Below are positions 1-10,024 of a DNA stretch of 64,000 nt, one piece after another. This DNA is from JAFECT01 sp035551675 (GTDB lineage: Bacteria; Pseudomonadota; Alphaproteobacteria; Caulobacterales; Caulobacteraceae), in contig DASZMV010000066.1 of assembly GCA_035551675.1 (NCBI GenBank), forward strand, positions 15,076 through 79,075, written 5' to 3'. The position numbers and the translations under genes are program-made. The first letter of the stretch is position 1. Every line of letters begins with the position of its first letter. The notes beneath the pieces were generated by a model. It did not search any database. It was given only the letters and a program-made list of their open reading frames with translations, and was not told the DNA's origin.

Positions 1-2
1 CT

Positions 3-866
3 GGCGAGACCGCGCCGTTCGACCTTCGGCGCCGGGAAAAGCTGTCGACCCCGGTGGTTTTCGCCTCGCCCCACTCCGGGCGGATCTACCCCCAGGCCCT
101 CTTGTCCGCCTCGCTGCTGGACGGCCATGCGCTCCGCCGCTCCGAAGACGCCCTGGTGGACGAGCTGATCGCGCCCGCCTTCGAGCGCGGGGTGGCCGGG
201 GTGCTCTGCCGGGTGGCGCGGGTCTATGTGGACGTGAACCGCGATCCTTGGGAGCTCGACCCCGCCATGTTCGACGGCCGCCTGCCGGCCTACGCCCGGT
301 CGCAGAGCGCGCGGGTGGCCGCGGGTCTGGGCTCGATCGCACGCGTGGTCGGCGAGGGGCAGGAAGTTTACGCCCGCAAGCTCTCCTTCGCCGAGGCGCG
401 GGCGCGGATCGAAGCGGTGCACCGGCCCTACCACCGGGCGCTGCACGGCCTCCTGATGGAGGCGCGCAAGACCTTCGGCCTGGCGGTGCTGATCGACTGG
501 CACTCGATGCCGTCGGCCGCCTCGCGATCCGAGGCCCAGCGCGGACGGACACGGCCGGATCTGGTGCTGGGCGACCGGCACGGCGCGGCCTGCGGGCGGA
601 GGCTTACCCAGACGGTGCGCGAGGCGTTGGAGGCGCTGGGCTATGTGGTGGGGCTGAACACGCCCTACGCCGGCGGCTTCACCACCGAAACCTACGGCCG
701 CCCGGCCGGCGGCTATCATTGCCTGCAGATCGAGATCGACCGTTCGCTCTATCTGGACGAGGTCCGGCTCGAGCCCTCGGCGGGCTTCGCCAAGCTGAAG
801 CGCGATCTGGAAACCGTCGGCGACAGGCTGCTCGCGACCGATTGGAAAACCGCGCTGCGCCCCTGA
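3..866 (+). CDS. N-formylglutamate amidohydrolase family protein (5' end outside window)
   Basis: Predicted amidohydrolase of the FGase family (PF05013), whose characterised members hydrolyse N-formyl-L-glutamate to formate and glutamate at the end of histidine degradation; many alphaproteobacterial paralogues have unknown substrates. The frame is open to the left edge, so the start lies upstream; 287 residues are visible. Family hallmarks are ASPHSGR near the visible N-terminus, VDVNRDP, DWHSMPS and a late block with TETYGRP and CLQIEIDRSLY. The first two and the His-containing DWHSMPS contribute to the predicted metal site. A GTG at base 54 falls in the middle of the conserved core and is not a credible start. 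No other histidine-degradation gene is in view, so the substrate is not established. A GC-rich hairpin follows the stop. Confidence 0.85.
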   Translation, partial: GETAPFDLRRREKLSTPVVFASPHSGRIYPQALLSASLLDGHALRRSEDALVDELIAPAFERGVAGVLCRVARVYVDVNRDPWELDPAMFDGRLPAYARSQSARVAAGLGSIARVVGEGQEVYARKLSFAEARARIEAVHRPYHRALHGLLMEARKTFGLAVLIDWHSMPSAASRSEAQRGRTRPDLVLGDRHGAACGRRLTQTVREALEALGYVVGLNTPYAGGFTTETYGRPAGGYHCLQIEIDRSLYLDEVRLEPSAGFAKLKRDLETVGDRLLATDWKTALRP

Positions 867-869
867 GCG

Positions 870-898
870 AAAAAAAGGCCGCGCCTTGCGGCGCGGCC
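870..898. terminator. GC-rich hairpin flanked by an A-tract
   Basis: A perfect 9-bp stem (GGCCGCGCC, 877-885, pairing with GGCGCGGCC, 890-898) has a 4-base loop and is preceded by seven A residues. It sits immediately after the amidohydrolase stop. Read on the plus strand it lacks a downstream U-tract; read on the minus strand the A-tract becomes a U-tract. It therefore looks more like a terminator against minus-strand transcription, or a weak plus-strand one. Confidence 0.45.
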
Positions 899-925
899 TG
901 AGGGTCATGGGGAGGAAACGCCCAA

Positions 926-1057
926 ATGAGCGCCGTCAACGTCGAGGACGTTGAACGGCTTCAATTTACGCTGCAATGCACAATCCGCAAGCCCCGCGGA
1001 CCGCAATTCGATCACGGTTGGTTACAGGCAATCGCGGCCTTAACCCTTTCTGCGTAA
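926..1057 (+). CDS. possible 43-residue small protein
   Basis: An ATG at 926 lies ten bases after a good GGAGG and opens a frame of 43 codons ending in TAA at 1055. The predicted peptide starts MSAVNVEDVERLQF, is not hydrophobic, and matches no family I know. Its codon choice is less GC-biased at third positions than the neighbouring genes, which argues against long-term coding use. It may be a leader peptide, an orphan small protein or chance. The only positive evidence is the ribosome-binding site. Confidence 0.25.
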   Translation: MSAVNVEDVERLQFTLQCTIRKPRGPQFDHGWLQAIAALTLSA

Positions 1058-1238
1058 GGAACTGCCGTCTCCCGCGGCGCTTATCGCACGTGCGAAATGT
1101 ACCGCTGCGCTGCAATCCAGCTTGGGCTTTTTAGGCCCGGTCCGCGGTTGAAGTCCCCGGTCGAGCGACTAGTGTGCCCGCGCCCCAGCCTCCCCAAATC
1201 AGCCTCCCCCAAACCTGCCTGCTCCAAGGATTGCTCCC

Positions 1239-2711
<1,473 letters not shown>

Positions 2712-2721
2712 GAAAAGCGAG

Positions 2722-2750
2722 CCACGAAAAACACGAAAAGCACGAACAGG
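2722..2750. repeat. solo arm of the ccacgaa repeat family
   Basis: Right after lpdA is a purine-rich run built on a roughly ten-base period (ccacgaaaaa, cacgaaaag, cacgaac). It matches the arms of the longer inverted-repeat elements at about 22.5, 32.8 and 57.1 kb. No facing arm is present, so this looks like a remnant. Confidence 0.5.
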
Positions 2751-2763
2751 AATTGCTATTAAT

Positions 2764-2904
2764 CCCGCTCATCCCCGCGAAAGCGGGGACCCCGGCTTTT
2801 TTGTTTTGAGGTTGAGTGCGCGCGTCGGTGCGAACATCTTCGAACTAAACATCGCTGCTGCAGGCGGAAAACACCTGGGTCCCCGCTTTCGCGGGGATGA
2901 GCGG
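2764..2904. repeat. REP-like inverted pair, copy 1
   Basis: Two copies of a palindrome with core CCCCGCGAAAGCGGGG (GAAA tetraloop, six-bp GC stem) face each other: 2764-2795 and, in reverse complement, 2874-2904, about 80 bases apart. The left copy is followed by a run of T, so it could also terminate lpdA transcription. The same paired layout, including similar interior words, recurs at 16.8 kb in opposite overall orientation, so the whole unit of about 140 bases behaves as one element. Confidence 0.75.
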
Positions 2905-2917
2905 ATGTATGGGGTGC

Positions 2918-3295
2918 TTACTCCGCGCGCACCACGAGGTAGCTGCGCTCGACCATGCGGCGCAGGCCCTCATAGGCCTCGGCGAGTTCCTCGAACGCGG
3001 CGCGCAGTTCGCCGAGTTTGGCGATGCGTTCGCGCGTGACCGGGGTTTCGCCGCTCGATAGCGCCAGCGCTTCCTTTACCCACGCCGCGCGCGCCAGGGC
3101 GGCGGTCACCGCCACGCGTTGGAAGGTCGCCGCGTCGACCTGGCCCACCACGCGGGCGAGCACTTCGCGGTTGGACGCAAAGGCGGTGTAGTCGATCTGC
3201 TCCAGCTGGCCGCGCAGGCGGCGCTGGTCCTGGGGATCGGCGATCTCCGGCTCGAAGTGGTCGGCGGTAACGCGCCGGGTTCGGATGGACGACAT
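2918..3295 (-). CDS. conserved hypothetical protein, helical
   Basis: A 125-residue, charged, probably all-helical cytoplasmic protein with an ATG start and no signal peptide, membrane segment or recognisable motif. Its Leu/Ala/Glu/Arg-rich C-terminal half (about residues 75-120) has heptad-like spacing compatible with a helical hairpin or short coiled coil. It lies between the REP-like element and xerC, both on the minus strand, separated from xerC by about 150 bases with no obvious gene, so it is likely transcribed with or after xerC. I cannot assign a function. Confidence 0.6.
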   Translation of the reverse strand: MSSIRTRRVTADHFEPEIADPQDQRRLRGQLEQIDYTAFASNREVLARVVGQVDAATFQRVAVTAALARAAWVKEALALSSGETPVTRERIAKLGELRAAFEELAEAYEGLRRMVERSYLVVRAE

Positions 3296-3443
3296 GACGG
3301 GCCTCCGCCTTTGCCCGCCAGCATAGCCCCCAGGGCTTAACCGCGTCTTGCCGCCCGGGGCCGCTGGACTCGTGGACAGATCGCCCGCTTCAGCCGTGGC
3401 TTCTCAGGGTTCCGGTCCTGGGCAGCCGCAGGCTTGGAACCGG

Positions 3444-4391
3444 TCAGGCGCGGGGGTGGGCCTTGGCGTAGGCTTTCAACAGGCGCTCGGCGTCCACCGC
3501 GGCGTACTTCTGGGTGGTCGACAGCGAGGCGTGGCCGAGCAGTTCCTGGATCGAGCGCAGGTCCGCGCCCGCGCCCAACAGATGCGTCGCGAAGGAATGG
3601 CGCAGCGCGTGCGGCGTCGCGCTCTTCGGCAAACCGAGGCGGCCGCGCAAGCGCTGCACCGTCGCCTGCACCTGGCGCGGCGACAGCGCCCCGCCGCGCG
3701 CGGCGCGGAACAGCGGCTCGGTCGGCGGCAAGGGCCAGGGGACTTCTTTCAGATAGGCGTCGACCGCTTCGCGCACCGCCGGCAGCACCGGCACGATGCG
3801 CGTCTTCGAACCCTTGCCCTTGATGCGCAGCACCTGCGGCAACGGCGCGTCCGCGCGCGTCAGCGACAGCGCTTCGGAAATCCGCAGGCCGCAGCCGTAA
3901 AGCAGCGTCAGAACCGCGCGGTCGCGCGCCAGCGTCCACGCCGCCGCGTCGGGATCGGCCTCGGACTCTTCGAGCATCCCCTTCGCCTGATCTTCGCTGA
4001 CCGGCCGCGGCAGCGAGGGCGGCAAACGCGGACCGCGCACCAGCGCCACGGCGGGATTGGCGATGTCGAGTCGGCGGTCGAGCCATTTGTGAAAGCCGCG
4101 GATGGCGGAGATCAGCTGGCTGAGCGACCGCGGCGCCAGCGCGCTGTCGCCCTTGCGGCGCGAGGCGAGATAGGCGCGCAGTTCCGCGGCCGTCACCTCG
4201 CCGAGTGCGCCGACGCTCAGCGCGTCGCCGCGGTGCGTGTCGAGGAAGCCGAGATAGTCGCCGACGTTGCGCGCATAGGCTTCCAGCGTGCGCGGTGATG
4301 AACGGCGCTCGTCGCGCATGTAGGCGATGTAGGCAAGGAGCGCTTCGCGCGTCGGCGCGGTGCGCTCGGGTTGGGCTACAGGACGGGCCAC
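3444..4391 (-). CDS. xerC: tyrosine recombinase XerC
   Basis: Site-specific tyrosine recombinase that works with XerD at dif to resolve chromosome dimers. With a GTG start at 4391 (GGAG five bases upstream) it is 315 residues, the usual XerC size. The N-terminal SAM-like core-binding domain (about 15-110) is followed by the catalytic domain with the conserved pattern: R in GLRISEAL, K in GKGSKTR, HALRHSFATHLL, the late H in LLGHASLSTT and the nucleophilic Tyr in TQKY. The reading frame stays open upstream to 4514 but that extension is antisense-like sequence within the DUF484 gene. The chosen start overlaps the DUF484 stop by 16 bases, the same DUF484-xerC pairing known in other proteobacteria. 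Confidence 0.92.
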   Translation of the reverse strand: MARPVAQPERTAPTREALLAYIAYMRDERRSSPRTLEAYARNVGDYLGFLDTHRGDALSVGALGEVTAAELRAYLASRRKGDSALAPRSLSQLISAIRGFHKWLDRRLDIANPAVALVRGPRLPPSLPRPVSEDQAKGMLEESEADPDAAAWTLARDRAVLTLLYGCGLRISEALSLTRADAPLPQVLRIKGKGSKTRIVPVLPAVREAVDAYLKEVPWPLPPTEPLFRAARGGALSPRQVQATVQRLRGRLGLPKSATPHALRHSFATHLLGAGADLRSIQELLGHASLSTTQKYAAVDAERLLKAYAKAHPRA

Positions 4392-5092
4392 CGCTCCGCC
4401 GTACGCTCGACCACCCGGGCCACGAAAGCCACGAGCTCGGCGCCCATGTCGTGAGAGAAGCCTTCCGGATCGGGCGACCCGAACGCCACCAAGGCCGGGC
4501 GCGCCTGCGACCACAGCGATAAGCGCACCAGGGCGGAGCTCCTCACCTCGGCCGCCCGTTCGGCGAACATGCCCTCGTTGCCGGTGTCTTGGCCCAGGCG
4601 CGACAGGCCGTCGGGGCCCAGCAGCATGTCGACCACGCTCTCTTCCAGCGGACGCCAGCCGTGGGGCACGCCGCCCGGACGCTCCAGCGCGATGACGCCG
4701 GTGACCAGGCCGAAGCGATGCCGCGCCGCGTCGTCGAGCCGGCGCGCGAGGTCGGTGTGGTTGCGGCTCTCCAGAACATCGATCACGGCCGCGTGGGTCT
4801 GGGCCTGGGCGGCGAAATTGGCGCGCGCGACCTGTTCGATCGCCTTGCGCGCGCCGCTCTCGCGCGCGGCGACCGCCTCCAGTCTCGCCAGGGCCGCGCG
4901 GCCGAAGTCGACCACGTTGGGCCCGGTCGGCTTTAAGTGCAGCGTCTCGTGCAGCTCGCGGTCATGGGCGAGGTGTTCGGGGTGGGCCTGCAGAAAGGCG
5001 CGCACCTGGGGCCAGGAGGGCTCGCCCGCTTTGGGTTCGGCGGGATCGATTTCCGGCGCATCGTTCGCCGCGATGAGATCACGCGTGGTCAC
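4376..5092 (-). CDS. DUF484 family protein
   Basis: 238-residue cytoplasmic protein of the DUF484 family (PF04340), a GAF-like fold of unknown ligand that is genetically linked to xerC in many proteobacteria. An N-terminal helical segment with the family-typical FLQAHPEHL and LHLK..GPNVVDFGRAAL blocks (residues about 32-70) is followed by a long helix and a GAF-like domain from about 115. It starts with GTG inside a GTGA overlap with the fsa stop, and its own stop overlaps xerC, so fsa, DUF484 and xerC are very likely one operon. A role with XerC in chromosome segregation is an inference from linkage only. Confidence 0.85.
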   Translation of the reverse strand: MTTRDLIAANDAPEIDPAEPKAGEPSWPQVRAFLQAHPEHLAHDRELHETLHLKPTGPNVVDFGRAALARLEAVAARESGARKAIEQVARANFAAQAQTHAAVIDVLESRNHTDLARRLDDAARHRFGLVTGVIALERPGGVPHGWRPLEESVVDMLLGPDGLSRLGQDTGNEGMFAERAAEVRSSALVRLSLWSQARPALVAFGSPDPEGFSHDMGAELVAFVARVVERTAERWPVL

Positions 5093-5742
5093 AGTATCGA
5101 TTGCCCCGTCTTCGCCCAGTCGCTCATGAACTGTTCAAGACCCTTTTCGGTTAAGGGGTGCTTGACGAGGTCCCTGAACACCTGCGGCGGGATGGTCGCA
5201 CAGTCGGCGCCGGCGATGGCCGCGTCGCGCACGTGGGCCGAGGTGCGGATCGAGGCGGCCAGGATGTCGGTGTCGAACTCGAAGTTGTCGTAGATCGCCC
5301 GGATCTCGCGGATCAGGTCCATCCCCTCGGCCCCATAGTCGTCCAGCCGTCCGATGAACGGCGAGATGAACCCCGCCCCGGCCTTGGCCGCCAGCAGCGC
5401 TTGGGAGGCGGTGAAACACAGGGTCACATTCACCTGGATGCCCTGGCGCGACAGCTCGTGAGTCGCCTTCAGCCCGTCCCAGGTCAGGGGGACCTTCACC
5501 GCCACATTGGGGGCGATGGCCGCCAGCTTCTCGCCCTCGCGGATCATCGCGCCCGCTTCGGTCGCCGCCACCTCGGCCGAGACCGGGCCGTCCACCAGGG
5601 AACAGATCTCGGCGATCACCTCGGCCATGGGCCGGCCGGCCTTGGCGATCAGGGTCGGGTTGGTGGTCACCCCGTCGACCAGGCCGGTCGAGGCGAGGTC
5701 GGCGATCAGGGCGGTATCGGCGGTGTCCACGAAGAGCTGCAT
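5089..5742 (-). CDS. fsa: fructose-6-phosphate aldolase / transaldolase-like protein
   Basis: 217-residue class I aldolase of the small transaldolase (FSA/TalC) subfamily, which forms a Schiff base with sugar phosphates; members act as transaldolase or as fructose-6-phosphate aldolase. Visible hallmarks are LFVDTADT at the N-terminus, GVTTNPTLI, the Schiff-base lysine in NVAVKVPLTWDGL, CFTASQALLAAKAGA and SPFIGRLDD. The ATG at 5742 has GGGGAG-type Shine-Dalgarno sequence just upstream, and the length matches the family exactly. Upstream in-frame sequence is antisense to priA and was discarded. It faces priA across a 120-base divergent promoter region and heads the fsa-DUF484-xerC operon. Confidence 0.92.
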   Translation of the reverse strand: MQLFVDTADTALIADLASTGLVDGVTTNPTLIAKAGRPMAEVIAEICSLVDGPVSAEVAATEAGAMIREGEKLAAIAPNVAVKVPLTWDGLKATHELSRQGIQVNVTLCFTASQALLAAKAGAGFISPFIGRLDDYGAEGMDLIREIRAIYDNFEFDTDILAASIRTSAHVRDAAIAGADCATIPPQVFRDLVKHPLTEKGLEQFMSDWAKTGQSIL

Positions 5743-5862
5743 GGGGAGATCCTTTGGGATTTGCGCCGTCTTCCTAGTCCACGCGGATTCGGCGCGCGAC
5801 AAAATCCCCCGGCTGAGCTTGGGTCGTCGAAAGTCCCGATCCTCCCCAGATAGAATAGAGCC

Positions 5863-8022
5863 GTGAGAATCGCCCAGGTCCTGTTGCCCCTGCCGCTGGC
5901 GGAAGCCTTCGACTACGAGATCCCCGACGGGCTCGAAGTGGCGGTGGGCGACCACGTCATCGTGCCGCTCGGCCCGCGCGAGGTCTGGGGCGTGGTGCGC
6001 GGCCTGAAGGACGGCGCCGGGTTCAACCGGCCGCTGAAGCCCGTGCTCGAGCGCGTCGAGGTCGAACCCCTGCCGGTGGGGACACTCAGCTTTGTCGAAT
6101 GGGCCGCCCACTGGCAGGTCGCGCCGCCGGGCGATCCGCTGGCCATCGCACTGCGGGGCCTGCGCGCCGAGCCGCCGCGCCCGTCCAGGCGCCTGTTCGT
6201 CACCGGCAAGCCGACCGCGCGCCCCACGCCCGCGCGCGAACGCGTGCTGGAAGCCGCCGTCGCCGGCGCGCCCACGGCCGCGGGCCTGGCCAAGGTCGCC
6301 GGAGTCTCGGCCGGGGTGGTGAAGGCGCTGCTCGACGAAGGCGTGCTCGACATCGAAGACGTTCCGCCGTCCCGCGAATGGCCCAGGCCCGATCCGGCCC
6401 ACGCCGAGGCGAAACTGAGTGTGAGCCAGGGAGCCGCCGCGCGCGCCCTGAACGCCATGATCGACGAGCGCGCGTTTCGCGTCGCCCTGCTCGACGGCGT
6501 CACCGGCTCGGGCAAGACCGAGGTCTATCTCGAAACCGTCGCGCACCAGTTGGCTGCCGATCCCGACGCCCAGATTCTTGTGCTGTTGCCCGAGATCGCG
6601 CTCACCCAGGCCGTCATCGCACGCTTCACCGAACGCTTCGGCGCCGAGCCGGCCGAATGGCACTCCGCCATCTCGTCGACCAAACGCCGCAAGGTCTGGG
6701 ACGCGGTGGCCGACGGCCGCGCGCGCATCGTGGTCGGCGCGCGCTCGGCGCTGTTCCTGCCGTTCCGCACGCTGAAACTCATCGTCATCGACGAGGAGCA
6801 CGACGGTTCGTTCAAGCAGGACGACGGTTTCATCTATCATGCCCGCGATCTCGCCATCGCCCGCGCACGCATCGAGACCGCCTCGGTGGTGCTGGCGTCG
6901 GCGACACCGTCGCTGGAAACGCTGTGGAATGTGGAACAGGGCCGCTATCGCTGGCTGCGGCTCGCGGCGCGGCATGGGCGGGCCGAAGAACCCGAGGTCG
7001 ACCTCATCGACCTGCGCGCGCATCCGCCCGAGCACGGCCACTGGCTGTCGGCGCCTTTGGTCACGGCGCTGAAAGAGACCATCGCCCGCGGCGAACAGGC
7101 GCTGTTGTTCCTCAATCGCCGCGGCTATGCGCCGGTGGTGATCTGCAAGGCGTGCGGGCAGCGCATGACCTCGCCCGACAGCGACAGCTGGCTGGTCGAG
7201 CACCGCTACACCGGTCGCCTGGTCTGCCACCTGACCGGCTTTTCCATGCCCAAGCCGAAGACCTGCCCTCACTGCGCCGCGGCGGACTCGCTCGTCGCCA
7301 TCGGCCCCGGCGTCGAACGCATCGAAGAAGAGGTGAAGCGCTTGTTCCCCGAAGCCCGGGTGGAGGTGTTCTCCTCCGACACCGCGCCGGACGGCGAAAC
7401 CGCGCGCGAATTGATTGCGCGCATGGAGCGCGGCGAGATCGACGTGATGGTGGCGACCCAGGCCGCGGCCAAGGGGCACAACTTTCCGATGCTGACCCTG
7501 GTCGGCGTGGTCGACGCGGATCTGGGTTTGAAGGGCGGCGATCTGCGCGCGGGCGAGCGCACCTTCCAGCTCCTGGCGCAGGTGGCGGGACGCGCCGGCC
7601 GCGCGGAGCATCCGGGGCGGGCCCTGCTGCAGACCTGGACGCCGGAGCATCCGGTGATGCAGGCCCTGAAGGCGCGCGACCGCGACGCCTTTGTAGCCGC
7701 CGAAAGCGCCGATCGCGAAGCGTCGAAGCTCCCGCCCTACGGCCGCCTCGTCGCGATCATCGTGTCGAGCGAAAATCCAACCGCGCTGGACGGCGTGGTG
7801 CGCGCGCTCGCCGCCGCGGTGCCCAACGCCGAGGACGCCGAGGTCTATGGTCCCGCCGACGCGCCGCTGAGCCTGATCCGAGGCCGCCGCCGCAAACGCT
7901 TCCTGGTGCGCGCCGACCGCCGCGTCGACGTCCAGGGCTTGGTCTCGACCTGGCTCTCGCGCGTGAAGGTCCCGTCCTCGGTGCGCGTCGTGGTCGACGT
8001 GGATCCGTACAGTTTTCTGTAA
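5863..8022 (+). CDS. priA: primosomal helicase PriA
   Basis: Replication-restart helicase that recognises stalled forks and reloads the replisome. The 719-residue protein has the N-terminal 3'-DNA-binding domain (about 1-100), a winged-helix segment, helicase lobe 1 with Walker A VTGSGKTEVYL (about 212) and DEEH, lobe 2 with TQAAAKGHNFP and QVAGRAGRAEHPG, and a C-terminal domain. The zinc-binding insertion is atypical: only five cysteines remain (C428, C431, C455, C468, C471), where E. coli PriA has eight. SPDSD stands where a CxxC is expected, and CHLTG where CxxC is expected. GTG is the start; an AGAATAGAG-like stretch precedes it. Confidence 0.93.
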   Translation: MRIAQVLLPLPLAEAFDYEIPDGLEVAVGDHVIVPLGPREVWGVVRGLKDGAGFNRPLKPVLERVEVEPLPVGTLSFVEWAAHWQVAPPGDPLAIALRGLRAEPPRPSRRLFVTGKPTARPTPARERVLEAAVAGAPTAAGLAKVAGVSAGVVKALLDEGVLDIEDVPPSREWPRPDPAHAEAKLSVSQGAAARALNAMIDERAFRVALLDGVTGSGKTEVYLETVAHQLAADPDAQILVLLPEIALTQAVIARFTERFGAEPAEWHSAISSTKRRKVWDAVADGRARIVVGARSALFLPFRTLKLIVIDEEHDGSFKQDDGFIYHARDLAIARARIETASVVLASATPSLETLWNVEQGRYRWLRLAARHGRAEEPEVDLIDLRAHPPEHGHWLSAPLVTALKETIARGEQALLFLNRRGYAPVVICKACGQRMTSPDSDSWLVEHRYTGRLVCHLTGFSMPKPKTCPHCAAADSLVAIGPGVERIEEEVKRLFPEARVEVFSSDTAPDGETARELIARMERGEIDVMVATQAAAKGHNFPMLTLVGVVDADLGLKGGDLRAGERTFQLLAQVAGRAGRAEHPGRALLQTWTPEHPVMQALKARDRDAFVAAESADREASKLPPYGRLVAIIVSSENPTALDGVVRALAAAVPNAEDAEVYGPADAPLSLIRGRRRKRFLVRADRRVDVQGLVSTWLSRVKVPSSVRVVVDVDPYSFL

Positions 8023-8090
8023 ATCGCGCGTTGTTGGCGTAATGCAGAATGCGCGTCCGTTGAGCCTGCGTCGGCGCGCAGCGCCAATTA

Positions 8091-8172
8091 AACGCACAGC
8101 ACGCAGAGGAAGATTGAGCGCTCAGTGGGGCTTCATCACTGCCGGCTCTGCGCTTCTCTGCGGTCTCTTCAT
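8091..8172. repeat. possible divergent repeat element after priA
   Basis: acgcacagcacgcagaggaag (8091-8111, purine-rich) and the facing ctctgcgcttctctgcggtc (about 8155-8174) form an imperfect inverted pair with the same ten-base cadence as the ccacgaa family, but the words differ (cgcagag instead of ccacgaa). It may be a distant member or an unrelated sequence between the convergent priA and MFS genes. Confidence 0.3.
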
Positions 8173-8230
8173 CCAAACGGCGCCTGCGGCGCGGTTCGCG
8201 CTGCCGTCCGCATCAAGGGCCCGCCGGCCT

Positions 8231-9937
8231 CTATGCCGACGGCGTCTCCGGCGTCGCGTCTTCGCCCAGTGCGCCCGCCACCACGCCTTCGCCGGGCTCG
8301 GCGAGCGGCTCGGCCTTCTGCGCGCCCGGAAGCCGCGATCGCAGCGGGAGTTCGGGAATAAACAGGGTTACGACGAAACCGATGATCGCGATTACCAACC
8401 CCGCCATGAAGACGTCCGCCATGGCGGCGGCGAAGGCGGCGCGGATCGGGGGATCGAGCACGAGCGCCTTGGCGTGGTGTCCGGCCATGGCGTTCTTCAG
8501 GAACATCTGCTGCAGGGCGTAGAAGCTCATCGGATGGCCGCCGGTGGTCCCGACCTTCAGCATCTCCTTGCTCAGCGACTGGTTCATGATCGCGCCGAAG
8601 ATGGCGGCGCCGACCGTGGCGCCGATCTGCCGGAAGAACTGGCTCGAACTTGTCGCGACGCCGATTCTCTCCATCGGCACGGCGTTCTGGATCGCCACGC
8701 TGTACAGGCCTTGCGACGGTCCAAGGCCGATGCCGAGCACGAACATGCGCACCATGACGCCGACGAGCGACGTGTGGGCGTCGATGCGCGTCAGCAGGAA
8801 CAGTCCGCCGACCAGGCACAGACCGCCTGCGATCATCATTGGCTTATAGCGACCGGTCTTGGTCACCAGACGGCCCGATATGATCGCGGCGCCGATCAAC
8901 CCGAACAGCAGCGGCAGCATGGCGATGCCGCTTCGCGCCGGCGGCACGCCCAAGCCGAGCTGCAGATAGAGCACGACGAACAGCATCACGCCCATGAACG
9001 CCATGTTGACGATGAAGGCGGCGATGTTGGACCAGGTGAACACCGGCGTCTTGAACAGGCCGAGCGGAAGGATCGGCTCTGGAAACAACCATTCGGTGAT
9101 CAGGAACAGAAGAAGCGAGGCGCCGAAGACGCCATAGAGAATCAGAAGCTGCTGGGACGACCAGGCCGCGGCGGCCTCGTTTTCGCCGCCGCGCCCGCTG
9201 AGCGCGAGCAACAAGGGAACAAAGGCGGTGACCAGCAACAACGCGCCGAGGAAGTCGACCCTGCCGCCGCGGCCGCCCTTCAGCGCCGGCGTCTTCGTCC
9301 AGATCATGAACAGCGCCAGAAGCCCGAGCGGCAGGTTCACGTAGAAGCACCAGCGCCACCCTTCGATGACGAAGCCGCCGATGTCGGTGGTGGCGTAGTC
9401 GGTCAACGCACCGCCCAGCACCGGTCCGACAAGCGCCGCCACGCCGAACATGCCGCCGAAATAACCCGACAGCTTCCCGCGTTCGCGCGGCGGATAGAGG
9501 TCCGCCATCACCGCGAAGGCGCTGGTGAACAGCGCGCCGCCGCCGACGCCCTGCAGGCCGCGCGCGGCGATCAGCTGGACCATGCCGCCGTGCAGGAACG
9601 GCAGGTCCGGGATTTCGCCCGCGAGGCCGCACAGCCAAGACCCGGCCAGGAAGACCACGGTCCCTACCAGCAGAATTCCCTTGCGCCCGAACAGGTCGCC
9701 GAGTTTGCCCCAGATCGGCACCGTCACCGTCGAGGTGAGGAGATAGATGGTGGTGATCCAGGAATAGAGATTGAGACCCTGAAACTGGGCCACGATACGG
9801 GGCATCGCCGTGCCGACCACGTTCTGATCCATCGCGCTCATCAGCAGCACGATCATCAGCGCGATCACGGTGATGCGCCGTTCCTGGGGGCTGGCCTCGA
9901 CGGGCGTTATCTCGGCGGGCTTTGGCTCGACGGTCAT
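8231..9937 (-). CDS. MFS drug-efflux transporter, DHA2 (14-TM) family
   Basis: 568-residue inner-membrane protein predicted to export drugs or other small amphiphiles by proton antiport. The sequence shows about 14 hydrophobic segments. The MFS motif A region reads GKLGDLFGRKGIL (about residue 78) and motif C-like glycine/proline sequence is GGMFGVAALVGPVLGGAL, characteristic of drug/H+ antiporters. A charged roughly 30-residue tail rich in E, P and A follows the last helix. It starts with ATG at 9937 and is a single gene on the minus strand, convergent with priA. No adjacent TetR or HlyD-like adaptor is present, so the substrate cannot be guessed. An antisense open frame covers it but is judged a shadow. 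Confidence 0.85.
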   Translation of the reverse strand: MTVEPKPAEITPVEASPQERRITVIALMIVLLMSAMDQNVVGTAMPRIVAQFQGLNLYSWITTIYLLTSTVTVPIWGKLGDLFGRKGILLVGTVVFLAGSWLCGLAGEIPDLPFLHGGMVQLIAARGLQGVGGGALFTSAFAVMADLYPPRERGKLSGYFGGMFGVAALVGPVLGGALTDYATTDIGGFVIEGWRWCFYVNLPLGLLALFMIWTKTPALKGGRGGRVDFLGALLLVTAFVPLLLALSGRGGENEAAAAWSSQQLLILYGVFGASLLLFLITEWLFPEPILPLGLFKTPVFTWSNIAAFIVNMAFMGVMLFVVLYLQLGLGVPPARSGIAMLPLLFGLIGAAIISGRLVTKTGRYKPMMIAGGLCLVGGLFLLTRIDAHTSLVGVMVRMFVLGIGLGPSQGLYSVAIQNAVPMERIGVATSSSQFFRQIGATVGAAIFGAIMNQSLSKEMLKVGTTGGHPMSFYALQQMFLKNAMAGHHAKALVLDPPIRAAFAAAMADVFMAGLVIAIIGFVVTLFIPELPLRSRLPGAQKAEPLAEPGEGVVAGALGEDATPETPSA

Positions 9938-10024
9938 GAGGACACTCCGAAGGGCGGGCGGTTTACCACGCGGAACAGCGTTGCGGGAAAACCAATCGTC
10001 CCCATCTCTAGTGTGAGGCCAAAT

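Larger units (their letters stand above)
867..1238. other. 372-base gap between the amidohydrolase and lpdA
   Basis: Apart from the hairpin and one doubtful 43-codon reading frame listed separately, I see no gene here. The region is richer in A+T than its surroundings, contains TGCAATGCAC-type and TTAACC words, and presumably carries the lpdA promoter. No convincing -35/-10 pair could be fixed by eye. Confidence 0.4.

Noticed and set aside
1044..1057. CtrA-type TTAACC site upstream of lpdA
   Set aside because: Only a half-site is present; the second TTAA at the right spacing is missing.
5743..8097. Long minus-strand open frame continuing upstream of fsa through the whole priA region
   Set aside because: It is the antisense of priA; composition is driven by high GC, it has no family motifs, and fsa has its own start and ribosome-binding site at 5742.
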